Shown: positions 53,371 to 62,233, counted from the first letter of the stretch. The stretch is 64,000 bases of DNA from Paraburkholderia sp. PGU19 (GCF_013426915.1 NZ_AP023181.1:434001-498000); one strand, 5' to 3'. A program made the numbers and translations. Notes: generated by a model not told the origin, from the letters alone.

Positions 53371-55287
53371 ATGCCACACCAGACGCCTTATCAATCATTG
53401 CCTGCGTCCGCTGTCACTGTGTCCGCGCAAAAGCGTGCGCTGCGCGAACTGCCGCCGGACGATCCCCTTGAAAAAGCCGACGCACGACGTGGTTTCATCG
53501 GCACGATTCCCGATGCGGAGATTCGCGGCGCGTACGATCAACTGGTCTGGAGCCTGGCAGACTACCGTTTTCTCGAAGAAGAACGCGCGCCCGCGACGGC
53601 TCACCCCGCGCTATGGCGTCACGCGCGGCTGAACACGCTGCATGGGCTGTTCAGGGTCACGGAACGCATCTACCAGGTGCGAGGCTTCGACGTCTCGAAC
53701 ATCACGTTCATCGAGGGCGACAGCGGGCTGATCGTGATCGATCCGCTGACCTGCAAGGAGACAGCCGCCGCCGCGCTCGATCTGTATTGTGTGCATCGCC
53801 CGAAGCGCCCCGTTGTCGCGGTGATCTACAGCCACAGTCACGCCGATCATTTCGGCGGTGTGCGTGGCGTCGTCAGCGAGCAGGATGTGATCGCAGGCAA
53901 GACAGCGATCATCGCGCCAGTGGGATTCATGGAAGAGGCGGTGTCGGAGAACGTGATGGCGGGCACGGCCATGGCGCGCCGGGCGCAGTTTCAGTTCGGC
54001 CACACGCTCCCGCGCAACGCCTGCTGCCAGATCGACTCGGGCATGGGTAAAACCATCCCACGCGGGACCATCACGCTGATCCCGCCGACGCAACTGATCA
54101 CAGAGCCTTCAGAGACGCATGTAATCGATGGCGTCGAAATCGTGTTCCAGCTGACGCCCGAAAGCGAGGCGCCCGCCGAGATGCACTTCTATTTTCCGCA
54201 ACAGCGCGCGCTCAATCTCGCCGAGAACGGGACGCGCTCGTTGCACAACCTCTGTCCGCCGCGCGGCGCGCAGGTTCGTAACGCGCAACTGTGGTCGCGC
54301 TACCTCGGCGAATCGCTGGACCGCTATGGACGCGACGCGCAGGTCGTGTTCGCGCAGCACAACTGGCCGACGTGGGGCAACGAGCGGATCGTCGACTACC
54401 TGGAGGCACAACGGGATCTGTACAAGTTCCTGCACGACCAGACCGTGCGGCTCATGAATCGCGGACTGAATGCCGTCGAAATCGCCGAGCAGATCCGGCT
54501 GCCCGATGCGTTACTCAACAAGTGGCATACGCGTGGGTACTACGGCACTGTATCGCACAACGTGAAGGCGATTTACCAGCACTATCTGAGCTGGTACGAC
54601 GGCAATCCGAGCCACCTGCATGCGCTGCCGCCGGAAGCGTCGGCGTCCCGCTACGTCGAGTATATGGGCGGCGCCGATGCGATTCTCGAACGTGCCCGTG
54701 TGGATTTCGAAAAAGGCGAGTACCGGTGGGTCGCGCAAGTGATGAATCATCTGGTGTTCGCCCAGCCGCGCTTGCGCGAGGCGCGCGAACTCGGCGCGGC
54801 TGCGCTGGAGCAGATGGGCTATCAGGCGGAATCGGCGACGTGGCGGAACGCGTTTCTGCTCGGCGCGCGCGAGTTGCGCGAGGGGCGCGGCGATGCTTCG
54901 ACACAATTCGGCAACCGCAGCCGTGACATGGTGTGCACGATAACGGAAGAAATGTTCTTCGACTACCTTGCGGTAAGAGTCGATGGTTTGAAGTCGCAGC
55001 ATCTGAAGATGCAGATCGACTGGCGGTTCACGGATAGTCGCAGGCGGTTCACACTGAGTCTGCAACATGGTGCGTTGACGTGGTCATCGTCCGTGCGTGG
55101 GGAAGGTACCGATCTGCACGTTTCGATGTCGAGGCAGACGCTGAATCGCATTCTCTGTGGCGAGACGGGCTTCAAGGATGCTGTCGCGGCGCGTGAGATT
55201 CAACTGGAAGGCGATGTTGCGCTGTTCCGCGCGCTGCTCGAAACGCTGGACCAGTTCGACGGCGATTTCAATGTCGTCGAGCCGTAG
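53371..55287 (+). CDS. Alkyl/aryl-sulfatase (SdsA1-type, metallo-beta-lactamase fold)
   Basis: Type III sulfatases of this family hydrolyse alkyl sulfates such as SDS to alcohol plus sulfate. The 638-residue protein has the zinc motif SHSHADHFGG near residue 155, an alkylsulfatase dimerisation domain (WGNERIVDYLEAQRDLYKFLHDQTVRLMNRG), and a C-terminal SCP2-like domain (LKSQHLKMQIDWRFTDS, DLHVSMSRQTLNRILCGE). Unlike secreted SdsA1, no signal peptide is visible after the ATG at 53371 (GGGAG upstream). It may therefore act in the cytoplasm on imported sulfate esters. The upstream GMC oxidoreductase could oxidise the alcohol product. Confidence 0.9.
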   Translation: MPHQTPYQSLPASAVTVSAQKRALRELPPDDPLEKADARRGFIGTIPDAEIRGAYDQLVWSLADYRFLEEERAPATAHPALWRHARLNTLHGLFRVTERIYQVRGFDVSNITFIEGDSGLIVIDPLTCKETAAAALDLYCVHRPKRPVVAVIYSHSHADHFGGVRGVVSEQDVIAGKTAIIAPVGFMEEAVSENVMAGTAMARRAQFQFGHTLPRNACCQIDSGMGKTIPRGTITLIPPTQLITEPSETHVIDGVEIVFQLTPESEAPAEMHFYFPQQRALNLAENGTRSLHNLCPPRGAQVRNAQLWSRYLGESLDRYGRDAQVVFAQHNWPTWGNERIVDYLEAQRDLYKFLHDQTVRLMNRGLNAVEIAEQIRLPDALLNKWHTRGYYGTVSHNVKAIYQHYLSWYDGNPSHLHALPPEASASRYVEYMGGADAILERARVDFEKGEYRWVAQVMNHLVFAQPRLREARELGAAALEQMGYQAESATWRNAFLLGARELREGRGDASTQFGNRSRDMVCTITEEMFFDYLAVRVDGLKSQHLKMQIDWRFTDSRRRFTLSLQHGALTWSSSVRGEGTDLHVSMSRQTLNRILCGETGFKDAVAAREIQLEGDVALFRALLETLDQFDGDFNVVEP

Positions 55288-55327
55288 TCCGTCTAGTCCG
55301 ACACCACGGCCGCCTTGCCCTACTCTA

Positions 55328-55357
55328 ATCATAAAGATCATTCAGATCCTTTATGAT
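55328..55357. terminator. Bidirectional terminator-like hairpin after the sulfatase
   Basis: ATCATAAAG pairs with CTTTATGAT around a short loop, between the sulfatase stop (55287) and the VOC remnant stop (55368). It is AT-rich in an otherwise GC-rich region and is placed for convergent termination. No long T-run is present. Confidence 0.45.
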
Positions 55358-55367
55358 CAGGCCATTC

Positions 55368-55619
55368 TTAGTTGTCGAATGTGCTGCGATTTTCAGGCGC
55401 CGCGTCGCGGCGTGTGTTCAATTCGAACATCACACCGCCCGGCGCGGGGCAGAAAAAGCGCGAGCCGCGGCCATTATTGAAAATGCCGGTTTCCATCTGC
55501 ACGCCGTCCGCCTTGAAACGCTCATACAACGTGTGAACATCATCGACGCCCGGCAGTTCGAAGCCGACATGAAAGCTCTTCGGCCATGCCGGGACATCGT
55601 CGCTGGCGTGATCGATCGT
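55368..55619 (-). pseudogene. VOC/glyoxalase-family gene remnant (C-terminal half)
   Basis: About 83 codons read SFHVGFELPGVDDVHTLYERF, then GSRFFCPAPGGVMFELN and a TAA at 55368. This is the second half of a vicinal-oxygen-chelate domain with its terminal metal-binding Glu (FELN). A TGA at 55620-55622 closes the frame upstream and no start codon is present, so the N-terminal half is missing. I found no matching N-terminal segment in the other frames nearby. Confidence 0.65.
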
Positions 55620-55735
55620 TCATTCCATGTTTTCCTTGTGGTGTCTCGTGCCGTCAAAACGGTGCAACGAAACCTATTCTGCGGGCCACGGGATCACGGA
55701 ATGAAGATGCGGGCCACCCGCCAGGAAAACAGAAA

Positions 55736-55837
55736 TCAGATAGCGCCGCTGAATGAAACGGCAATGGCAAGTCCGATATTGATTACGACCAGCACGATCC
55801 AGCCAGTCAACGCCCATAGAGGTTCGACACGAAGCAT
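55736..55837 (-). CDS. Small single-span membrane protein (33 residues)
   Basis: A 33-residue frame starts with ATG at 55837, preceded by TGGAGGG at ideal spacing. It encodes LWALTGWIVLVVINIGLAIAVSFSG, one clear membrane helix, with a few charged residues at the N-terminus (MLRVEP). The strong Shine-Dalgarno and pure membrane helix support a real gene. The function is unknown; it stands alone between a VOC remnant and a LysR gene. Confidence 0.5.
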   Translation of the reverse strand: MLRVEPLWALTGWIVLVVINIGLAIAVSFSGAI

Positions 55838-55978
55838 GATGCCCTCCAACCAGGTATCGACGGCGCGTCGATATGACTGAATGGTAGGAGGCGCGCTTCT
55901 GCACCGGTAGATACACGCGAGAACACTCACCGTTTCCGCGTGAGCACCAATGCGCACCTCTAAGCGACGATCAGCGCA

Positions 55979-57007
55979 TCACACCTGACGCTCGCTTTCC
56001 CGCGAATCGATATAGAAATCGTCGAGGCAAAGCAGATTCAGCGCCCGGATATGCTCAGTCATGAAATCGACGAACACACGGATGCGCGAAGGCAGATGCT
56101 GTCGGCAGAGGTAGCAGATGTAGTGTCCCCGATCGTCCGGCACGTGCCGCCTCAAGGCCATCACGAGTTCATTGCGCGCGATGTGATCGGCGACCAGATA
56201 GCCCGGCAATTGCGCGATGCCGCGCCCTTCGAGCACCGCGTGCAATACCAGGTCCGCATCGTTGAACGTCAATCGGGCCGTCGGCAGGAACTTGCGCATA
56301 TGGCCGTCGACCTTGAACTCCCACTCGTAGACGCGCCCGCCCGAGAACCTGAGGTTGACGCATTCATGCCGCGCCAGTTCTTCGAGCGTCATGGGCAAAC
56401 CATGTTCTTCGGCGTAGAGACGCGACGCGCACAGCACCATTTGCATCGGCACCAGCTGCTTCGCAATGATGCTGGAGTCCTCGATGCAACCGTCGCGAAA
56501 CGCCACGTCGATCTGCTCGGCGGCGAAATCCGCTGGCTTGTCATCAAGGATGAGGTCGACGGCGATATCGGCGTAAGCCTCGCAAAACTGCGCAAGCAAC
56601 GGCGCCACGACCTTGCGCCCGAAGCCCACATTCGAACTGATGCGAAGCATGCCGCGCGGCGGACCATGGCGCAGATCGAGCATGTCGTTCATGGCGTCGA
56701 CGATATGCGTCACACCCTGATTACAGTTTTCGAAGAAGCGCTCGCCCTCGCGGGTCAGATGCGTGGACCTCGTCGTGCGGAGAAATAGGCGGGTACTGAG
56801 TTGCGATTCAAGCTTCTGAACATTGCGGCTGACGGCCGAGCGCCCTATTCCCAGACGCTCGCCCGCTTTCGCAAAACTGCCTTCCGTCGCGACCGCCATG
56901 AAGGCGATGATTCCTGCGTAGCTCGTCGAAAAACAGGTGGACAGGGCGTCGGCCGGGTTGGGCAAGCCAACGCGAAAAGCATGCAGCGATGCATCCGAAT
57001 GATCCAT
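55979..57007 (-). CDS. LysR-family transcriptional regulator
   Basis: The 342-residue product has the LysR helix-turn-helix (FMAVATEGSFAKAGERLGIGRSAVSRNVQKLESQLSTRLFLRTTRS in sense) at about residues 40-85 and a periplasmic-binding-like effector domain after it. I use the ATG at 57007 (MDHSDASLHAF). This leaves a 30-residue leader longer than usual, and an ATG 15 bases further upstream is possible. The frame remains open through the tandem repeat upstream, but that reads as Arg/Pro-rich nonsense. It diverges from an Ohr/OsmC gene. Confidence 0.88.
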   Translation of the reverse strand: MDHSDASLHAFRVGLPNPADALSTCFSTSYAGIIAFMAVATEGSFAKAGERLGIGRSAVSRNVQKLESQLSTRLFLRTTRSTHLTREGERFFENCNQGVTHIVDAMNDMLDLRHGPPRGMLRISSNVGFGRKVVAPLLAQFCEAYADIAVDLILDDKPADFAAEQIDVAFRDGCIEDSSIIAKQLVPMQMVLCASRLYAEEHGLPMTLEELARHECVNLRFSGGRVYEWEFKVDGHMRKFLPTARLTFNDADLVLHAVLEGRGIAQLPGYLVADHIARNELVMALRRHVPDDRGHYICYLCRQHLPSRIRVFVDFMTEHIRALNLLCLDDFYIDSRESERQV

Positions 57008-57438
57008 CGACGGTTCCCACATTTTGGCGCGTGTGCGGAAGTAATCTGCCTCGCCCGCTGAAAGGAGAAGGCACTTTGCGAAGCGGCCCCGCAGTACGCC
57101 CGGCGCGGCCCCCTTTCGGCGGGGCCGCCTTTCGGCGCGGCCGGCTTTCGGCGGGGCCGGCTTTCGGCGGGGCCGCCTTTCGGCGGGCTTTCTCAGTGTA
57201 GGACACATCGAACCGATGTGGGACCGCTTCCCGTCCCTGCGTATTTCGACTGAACAAAAAGCGCGCCGCGGATTGACGCCATTCTGGAAACACCGTGAGT
57301 CCGTCAACGACTCTACCGCGACATTTTTCCGTCACTTAACATGGGGTCGGGTTCACTGTCGCTTCGTCTGAAAAGGGAGCAGGCTGAGCAAGGGCCATCG
57401 ATCACATCGAGGTTCGCCGCCAGGCCTGAGAACGAATC
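57008..57438. promoter_or_regulatory. Divergent gap between lysR and ohr/osmC genes
   Basis: These 431 bases include the 16-bp tandem repeat at 57102-57192 and otherwise hold no plausible gene. The promoters for both neighbours should lie here. Confidence 0.45.
57102..57192. repeat. 16-bp tandem repeat (five full units and a partial)
   Basis: Five 16-base units of the type GGCGGGGCCGCCTTTC start at 57102, 57118, 57134, 57150 and 57166; an 11-base partial ends at 57192. Units differ at two or three G/C positions. Each unit boundary can form a CCGCC-TTTC-GGCGG stem, so the block is a row of potential hairpins. It lies about 95-185 bases upstream of the LysR start. Confidence 0.8.
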
Positions 57439-57936
57439 ATGAAAAAGAAACTGCAAGCGCCCCCGCTCTCCCTGCTCGACCGATATCGTGGCCGGGAATT
57501 CGAGGCGCTCTACACGACATCGGTCACCGTATCCGGCGGCGAGACGGGACATGGCCGCGCATCGGGCGTTGCTCGCTCAGCGGACGGCAACCTCGATGTG
57601 CAATTACGCTTGCCCACCGAACTCGGCGGTCCCGGCGACGGAACCAATCCCGAGCAACTATTCGCCGCGGGCTTTGCCGGCTGCTTTCATGGCGCGCTCA
57701 ATCTGCTCGGCAAGCGGGCCAAGATGGAACTCAACGATATTGCCGTCGACGTGCAGGTCGCCTTTGGCCGCGATCCGATGGATGGCGGCTACGCGCTCGT
57801 AATCGATGTGCGGGTGCGGATACCGGGCGTCGACCGGGCGGTGGCGGAAGAACTCGTGCGCAACGCGGAACGTTTGTGCCCGTATGCGAAGATGGCGAGA
57901 CAGGGGACGGTCAATATCGTGGCCGTCGTCGATTGA
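57439..57936 (+). CDS. Organic hydroperoxide resistance protein (Ohr/OsmC family)
   Basis: Ohr enzymes reduce organic hydroperoxides with two cysteines. The 165-residue protein has the expected GFAGCFHGAL (peroxidatic Cys) and LCPYAKM (resolving Cys), plus TNPEQLFAAG just before the first. The length is slightly above the Ohr norm (about 140) through a 20-residue N-terminal extension. No OhrR repressor is adjacent; the divergent LysR gene is the nearest candidate regulator. It converges on the MFS gene with a 15-base gap. Confidence 0.88.
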   Translation: MKKKLQAPPLSLLDRYRGREFEALYTTSVTVSGGETGHGRASGVARSADGNLDVQLRLPTELGGPGDGTNPEQLFAAGFAGCFHGALNLLGKRAKMELNDIAVDVQVAFGRDPMDGGYALVIDVRVRIPGVDRAVAEELVRNAERLCPYAKMARQGTVNIVAVVD

Positions 57937-57951
57937 GCGCGGACCGTCGGA

Positions 57952-59181
57952 CTACTCCGCGCTCACGGGAACGACCGTGGTCCGCACCCCGACGGGCAAC
58001 GACCGGCCAACCTTCGGCAGCCAGACAAAAGCGATCGTCACGATGATCAAGCCCGCGAACAGCATCGGCACCACCATCGGCCACGCGCCGTAGCGATACT
58101 GCGGATCGACGAAGGCGGCAGCCGTCTGCCCCATGCAGAAGGCCGCGCCCATCATGATGAAGCCGGACCACGACACCGCGCGACCCGCGAGATGAGGCAG
58201 GCCGCCCACGGCGCCTGCCTGCCCGCACGGCTGATGAATGCCGTGCCCGAGGCTATAGACCCCATGCCCCAGCAGCAACGGCCACACGGTGCCCGGCAAC
58301 AGCCAGCAACCCAGCGCCTGGATGATTGCGCCCGCGATACTCAGGATCGCGCCCTGCCGCACCGTCAACAGCACACCCTGGCGATACAGCAGATGCCGGC
58401 AGCCAATCGTGCTCAACATGTAGACGGCCGAACCGCATGCGGGAATCCAGCCATACATCTGCGGCGACAGGCCCAGGTAGCCGATGTACACCATCGGCGA
58501 AAGCAGCAGGAAACAGAACATTCCGCCATAGGTCGTCGCGGCGAGCAGCGCCCACGCCCGGAACTCGGTGCTCTGGAAAATCTCGCGAACGCTGCCGGCG
58601 GGCGCCTGCGTCGTCTCGCCTTGCTGCAGGGTTTCGCCGAAGCCACGCCAGCACGCGACGCATAACACCAGCGCGTAGAGACTCATGACCGCGAGCACCC
58701 AGCGCCAGCCGGCATGCTGCGCGATAAAGGCGCCGACTATGGGTGCCGTGAGCGCCGTCGCGCCGAGGCCCGTCAGGCCGCGCGCCATCACGTGCGGTCC
58801 GTCTCTGGCGGGATACAGGTCGCGCACCGCCGCGCGTGAGCAGACGAGAATCGCGGCCATCGCGAGACCCTGAAATGCGCGCGCCGCCGTCAGCATCGAC
58901 GCATCGGCGGCAAGTGCGCCCGCGAGCGCAGCGACGACATAAGCGGCGAGACCCGTCAGCAAGACGGGGCGGCGTCCATAGCGATCGGCGAGGCTGCCCA
59001 TCGGCAGCTGGCCGATGCCGAAGGCAAGCGCGAACACCGTGAGGCTCGAGCTGGCCGAACCGAGCGACGCAGCGATCTCAGGGAGCGCAGGCAGGTAGCT
59101 GTCGGTCGCGACGGGCTGCGCCGCGAGCAGAAACGGCAGAAGTAACGCGAAGCTCAGCGAGCCGCGATACGAAGGGGACAT
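57952..59181 (-). CDS. MFS drug-efflux transporter, Bcr/CflA type
   Basis: The 409-residue protein has twelve likely membrane helices and the DHA1 (Bcr/CflA) features. These are the early DSYLPALPEIA, the loop GSLADRYGRRPVLLTG, the helix-4 AARAFQGLAMAAILVCSRAAVRDL in sense, and GFGETL at mid-protein. It should export small toxic compounds by proton exchange. It follows the aroE-like gene (12-base gap) in the same direction, so the two may be co-transcribed. Confidence 0.85.
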   Translation of the reverse strand: MSPSYRGSLSFALLLPFLLAAQPVATDSYLPALPEIAASLGSASSSLTVFALAFGIGQLPMGSLADRYGRRPVLLTGLAAYVVAALAGALAADASMLTAARAFQGLAMAAILVCSRAAVRDLYPARDGPHVMARGLTGLGATALTAPIVGAFIAQHAGWRWVLAVMSLYALVLCVACWRGFGETLQQGETTQAPAGSVREIFQSTEFRAWALLAATTYGGMFCFLLLSPMVYIGYLGLSPQMYGWIPACGSAVYMLSTIGCRHLLYRQGVLLTVRQGAILSIAGAIIQALGCWLLPGTVWPLLLGHGVYSLGHGIHQPCGQAGAVGGLPHLAGRAVSWSGFIMMGAAFCMGQTAAAFVDPQYRYGAWPMVVPMLFAGLIIVTIAFVWLPKVGRSLPVGVRTTVVPVSAE

Positions 59182-59193
59182 CGAAGCAGCGAC

Positions 59194-60027
59194 TTAGTAG
59201 GCGATGGTCGCCGCGCTGCGCAACTCGTCGGGCGTCGCCGTCCCGAAGCCGAAGAACTCCAGATAGGCGGGAATCATCTCGAACAGCATGTCGGTGCCGA
59301 CCTGCACTTCACAGCCCTTCTCACGCGCGGCGCGCAGGAACGGCGTGTACTCCGACTTCATCACGACTTCGCCGACAAAACACTCGGGCGCGATGCGCGC
59401 GACATCGAAGGGCAGCGGATCGCCCTCCTTCATGCCGAGCGGTGTCGCGTTCACCACGACCTCGTAGCCGTCGGGATCTTTCGAGCCAGTGCGGACCGTC
59501 AACGCCGGGTAGTGCTCGCGCAAACGCTGCGCGAGCCCCTCGGCGGATTCGTTGCGCGCGTCGTACAACGCGAGTTCGGCGACGCCCGCCGCCGCCAGCG
59601 ACGCCGCGATCGCCGAACCGACACCGCCCGAACCCGAGATCAGCACGCGTGCGCCCTTCAGTTGCCGCCCCTTGCCCAGCACGCCGCGCACGAAGCCGGC
59701 GCCGTCGAACTGATCGCCGAGCAGCGTGCCGTCGGGACGCTTGAGCACCGCGTTGCAGGCGCCCGCGATGCGCACGGCGGGCGTGACTTCATCGACCAGG
59801 CCGACCGTCGTCACCTTGTGCGGCATCGTGATGAGCGCCCCACGCAGATTGGTGAAGCGGAAGATCGACTTGAAGCTCTGCTCGTAGTCTTCCGCCTTGA
59901 CGCCCATCGGCACGACGACGGCGTCGATGCCCTTCTGCTCGAACCATGGGTTGTAAATCATCGGCGACTTGAAGCTCTCGGTCGGAAAACCGATGTGCGC
60001 GACGAGGGTGGTCTTTCCGGAAATCAT
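59194..60027 (-). CDS. Shikimate/quinate dehydrogenase-like protein (AroE family)
   Basis: AroE-type enzymes interconvert 3-dehydroshikimate (or dehydroquinate) and shikimate (or quinate) with NAD(P)H. The 277-residue protein has the family Lys in ITMPHK, the Asp in DQFDGAGF and the cofactor loop LISGSGGVGSAIA. The substrate loop reads GFPTESFKSPMIYN, and the usual NTDG is QFDG, so it is not a standard housekeeping AroE. The start is the ATG at 60027. It follows an MHS-family transporter by 62 bases, which points to use of external shikimate or quinate. Confidence 0.82.
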   Translation of the reverse strand: MISGKTTLVAHIGFPTESFKSPMIYNPWFEQKGIDAVVVPMGVKAEDYEQSFKSIFRFTNLRGALITMPHKVTTVGLVDEVTPAVRIAGACNAVLKRPDGTLLGDQFDGAGFVRGVLGKGRQLKGARVLISGSGGVGSAIAASLAAAGVAELALYDARNESAEGLAQRLREHYPALTVRTGSKDPDGYEVVVNATPLGMKEGDPLPFDVARIAPECFVGEVVMKSEYTPFLRAAREKGCEVQVGTDMLFEMIPAYLEFFGFGTATPDELRSAATIAY

Positions 60028-60089
60028 GGTCAAGGTGCTCTCTCAGGCGTCTAGTTCCGCTCGGCGGGCTCAGCGGGCTTTAGCGTGCT

Positions 60090-61472
60090 TCAGTGGGCGA
60101 ATGCCGCAGCCCGCGCAGCGTCGTACTCGGATTTGTCGACGGGATGCGCGTCGGGCTGGCCGAGTTCGTCCATATGAACACGGTACGTCTCACGGGCACT
60201 GAACGCGGCCAGCGAGGCGATGATGGTGATCGCGAAAGCGAGGGCGCCGATCGTCAACCAGATATTGCTGGATCCCGGAGGCGCCACGGCCGTGAACAGC
60301 GCGGGCAGCATCGCGGTGATCGCGGTGCCGATATTCTGCGCAATCGCCATCGCCGAGACGCGGGTGGCCGTCGGGAACAGTTCGGGGTAGAAGCTCGGGA
60401 ACACGGCGTTGTAGCCCTGATAGACCACGCCCCACATCAGAATCGACATCACGAAGGCGAGCGGCACGTTATGGATGCTGATGGCGTAGAGGTACGCGAA
60501 CGCCAGCACGCCCGACAGCAGCGAACCGATGATCATGGGCGGCTTGCGGCCGATCTTGTCCGACAGGTTGCCGACGTACGGAATCACCACCACGGCGACG
60601 ATGTTGCCGACCACGGGAATCCACAGGTACATGTCCTTCGCGAAGCCGATGCCGTAGGCCGGCTGCACCGCGTACGCCGCGCCGAAGATGGTCGCCACGA
60701 CGGGGATCACGTTCATCAGCGCCATGCAGATCACGCGCAGCATGTTCGGCGTGCTGTACTTGAACGCATCGACGATCGGCGAGCGGGCACGTGCGGCACC
60801 GCCTTCTTCCTTGAACGCGGGCGTCTCGTCGACCTTGCGGCGAATGATCCAGCCCGCGATGATGACCACGAAGCTCAGCAGGAACGGAATGCGCCAGCCC
60901 CAGACATTGAACTGCTCGGCGGGCATGTAATGCGCGAGCGGCAGGAACACGGCGGCAGCCAGAATCTGCCCGGCCTGCACGCCTTGCAGCGTGAAGCTGG
61001 AGTAGAAGCCGCGCCGCCCGAACGGTGCGTGCTCCAGAATCATCGAGCTTGCGCCGGAGATTTCGCCCGCCACCGCGAAGCCCTGCACCAGACGCAGCAG
61101 CACCAGAAACAGGGGCGCCAGCAGACCGACCTGATCGTACGTGGGCAACAGGCCAACGCCGATCGTCGAAAAGCCCATCAGGAACATGCAGGCCAGCAGC
61201 ACTTTCTTGCGGCCGTGCGTGTCGCCGAGGTGGCCGAGCACGAAGGCGCCGATTGGCCGCGCCACGTAGCCCACGCCGTACGTCGCCAGCGACGCGACGA
61301 TCGCGGTCGTGGCATTGCCCTTGGGAAAGAATATCTGCGGAAAGATCAGCGCCGATGCGGTCGCATAGATGAAGAAATCGTAGTATTCAAGCGCCGATCC
61401 GATCCAGCCGCTGGCGGCGGCCTTCTTCGACTGATGCTTACCCTGGGGCTCGTGAGCCGGGACTGCGGTCAT
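60090..61472 (-). CDS. MHS-family MFS symporter, possibly shikimate/quinate
   Basis: The 460-residue protein is a metabolite:H+ symporter (MHS) MFS member: GSALEYYDFFIYATASAL, ARPIGAFVLGHLGDTHGRKKVLL, RLVQGFAVAGEISGASSMILEHAP. It has about 12 membrane helices. Its place directly upstream of an AroE-like gene favours shikimate or quinate uptake, as in ShiA, but this is context only; other organic acids remain possible. It is preceded by a perfect 36-base dyad. Confidence 0.82.
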   Translation of the reverse strand: MTAVPAHEPQGKHQSKKAAASGWIGSALEYYDFFIYATASALIFPQIFFPKGNATTAIVASLATYGVGYVARPIGAFVLGHLGDTHGRKKVLLACMFLMGFSTIGVGLLPTYDQVGLLAPLFLVLLRLVQGFAVAGEISGASSMILEHAPFGRRGFYSSFTLQGVQAGQILAAAVFLPLAHYMPAEQFNVWGWRIPFLLSFVVIIAGWIIRRKVDETPAFKEEGGAARARSPIVDAFKYSTPNMLRVICMALMNVIPVVATIFGAAYAVQPAYGIGFAKDMYLWIPVVGNIVAVVVIPYVGNLSDKIGRKPPMIIGSLLSGVLAFAYLYAISIHNVPLAFVMSILMWGVVYQGYNAVFPSFYPELFPTATRVSAMAIAQNIGTAITAMLPALFTAVAPPGSSNIWLTIGALAFAITIIASLAAFSARETYRVHMDELGQPDAHPVDKSEYDAARAAAFAH

Positions 61473-61856
61473 GGTTGTCTCCTAGCTTTGTAGGCTGACG
61501 ACTATCTGAATGTCGACAGGATGGAGCGCAGCGTAGCGCCCCGAGGCCCTACAGCACAAGGGATTATCGCCCCATTTTGTTCGATCATCGCGCATCACTG
61601 CGCGATGATCGAACGCTCTGAGGGTTTCTCCGGGTTCTGGAGGGATGTCGGACGGTGCCTTTAGTGACTTGCGGACGTACGTCTCAACGGATAGCGGCGG
61701 GCACGGCGCTGCTGGGCGTCGTGGCACTGGGCGTCACCGCTGCCTGAGCGGGGATTCGCAGCCCTGCCGCAGGCAGGCTGTATCATGGCGGCCTCGCGTC
61801 GCCACGTTCATGCGGCGCTCCTGCCTTCATTCACAACGACCCAGAGGAACACCGCC
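61473..61856. promoter_or_regulatory. Divergent region between the MHS transporter and ppnP
   Basis: This 384-base gap carries the 15-bp-arm dyad (61579-61614) and the promoters of two divergent genes. I see no convincing small gene in it. Confidence 0.5.
61579..61614. promoter_or_regulatory. Perfect 15-bp inverted repeat, likely operator
   Basis: GTTCGATCATCGCGC and GCGCGATGATCGAAC are exact reverse complements separated by ATCACT. The block is 107 bases upstream of the transporter start and 243 bases upstream of ppnP. No T-run flanks either side, so an operator is likelier than a terminator. Confidence 0.65.
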
Positions 61857-62177
61857 ATGACGGCCGCAACGCAATTCGATCAGGTTTCCGTTGTCAAACG
61901 CGCCAACGTCTACTTCGACGGCAAGTGCGTGTCGCACACCGTTCTTTTCGCCGACGGCACGCGCAAGACGCTCGGCGTGATCTTGCCCGGCACGCTCAAC
62001 TTCGGCACCGACGCACCCGAACTGATGGAAGTGCAGGCAGGCACATGCCGCATTCGTCTGGAAGGCAGCGACGAGTGGAAAACGTACAACGCGGGCGAGA
62101 CGTTCTCGGTGCCCGGCAAGAGCCGCTTTGACATCGACGTGATCGAAACGCTCGACTACGTCTGCACCTATCTGTAA
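61857..62177 (+). CDS. ppnP: Pyrimidine/purine nucleoside phosphorylase PpnP
   Basis: PpnP cleaves nucleosides with phosphate to bases plus ribose-1-phosphate. The 106-residue protein fits DUF1255/Ppn[18 protein letters not shown], then [39 protein letters not shown] in sense and a C-terminal YVCTYL. The ATG at 61857 has AGAGGAAC upstream. Its length is the family norm (about 94-106). Confidence 0.88.
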   Translation: MTAATQFDQVSVVKRANVYFDGKCVSHTVLFADGTRKTLGVILPGTLNFGTDAPELMEVQAGTCRIRLEGSDEWKTYNAGETFSVPGKSRFDIDVIETLDYVCTYL

Positions 62178-62190
62178 CGACTCACGTGCG

Positions 62191-62222
62191 TTGCCGCGAC
62201 GGTGCACCTGTGTTCGCGGCAA
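62191..62222. terminator. Bidirectional terminator between ppnP and lysR
   Basis: TTGCCGCGA and TCGCGGCAA pair perfectly around a 14-base loop, midway between two convergent stops (62177 and 62234). No T-run follows, so the strength is uncertain. Confidence 0.5.
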
Positions 62223-62233
62223 CACGCCTTGTG

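Noticed and set aside
57008..57307. Open extension of the LysR frame through the tandem repeat to 57307
   Set aside because: The extra residues are repeats of Arg/Pro/Ala from the 16-bp units. LysR proteins are normally about 300 residues and the 57007 start already leaves a long leader.
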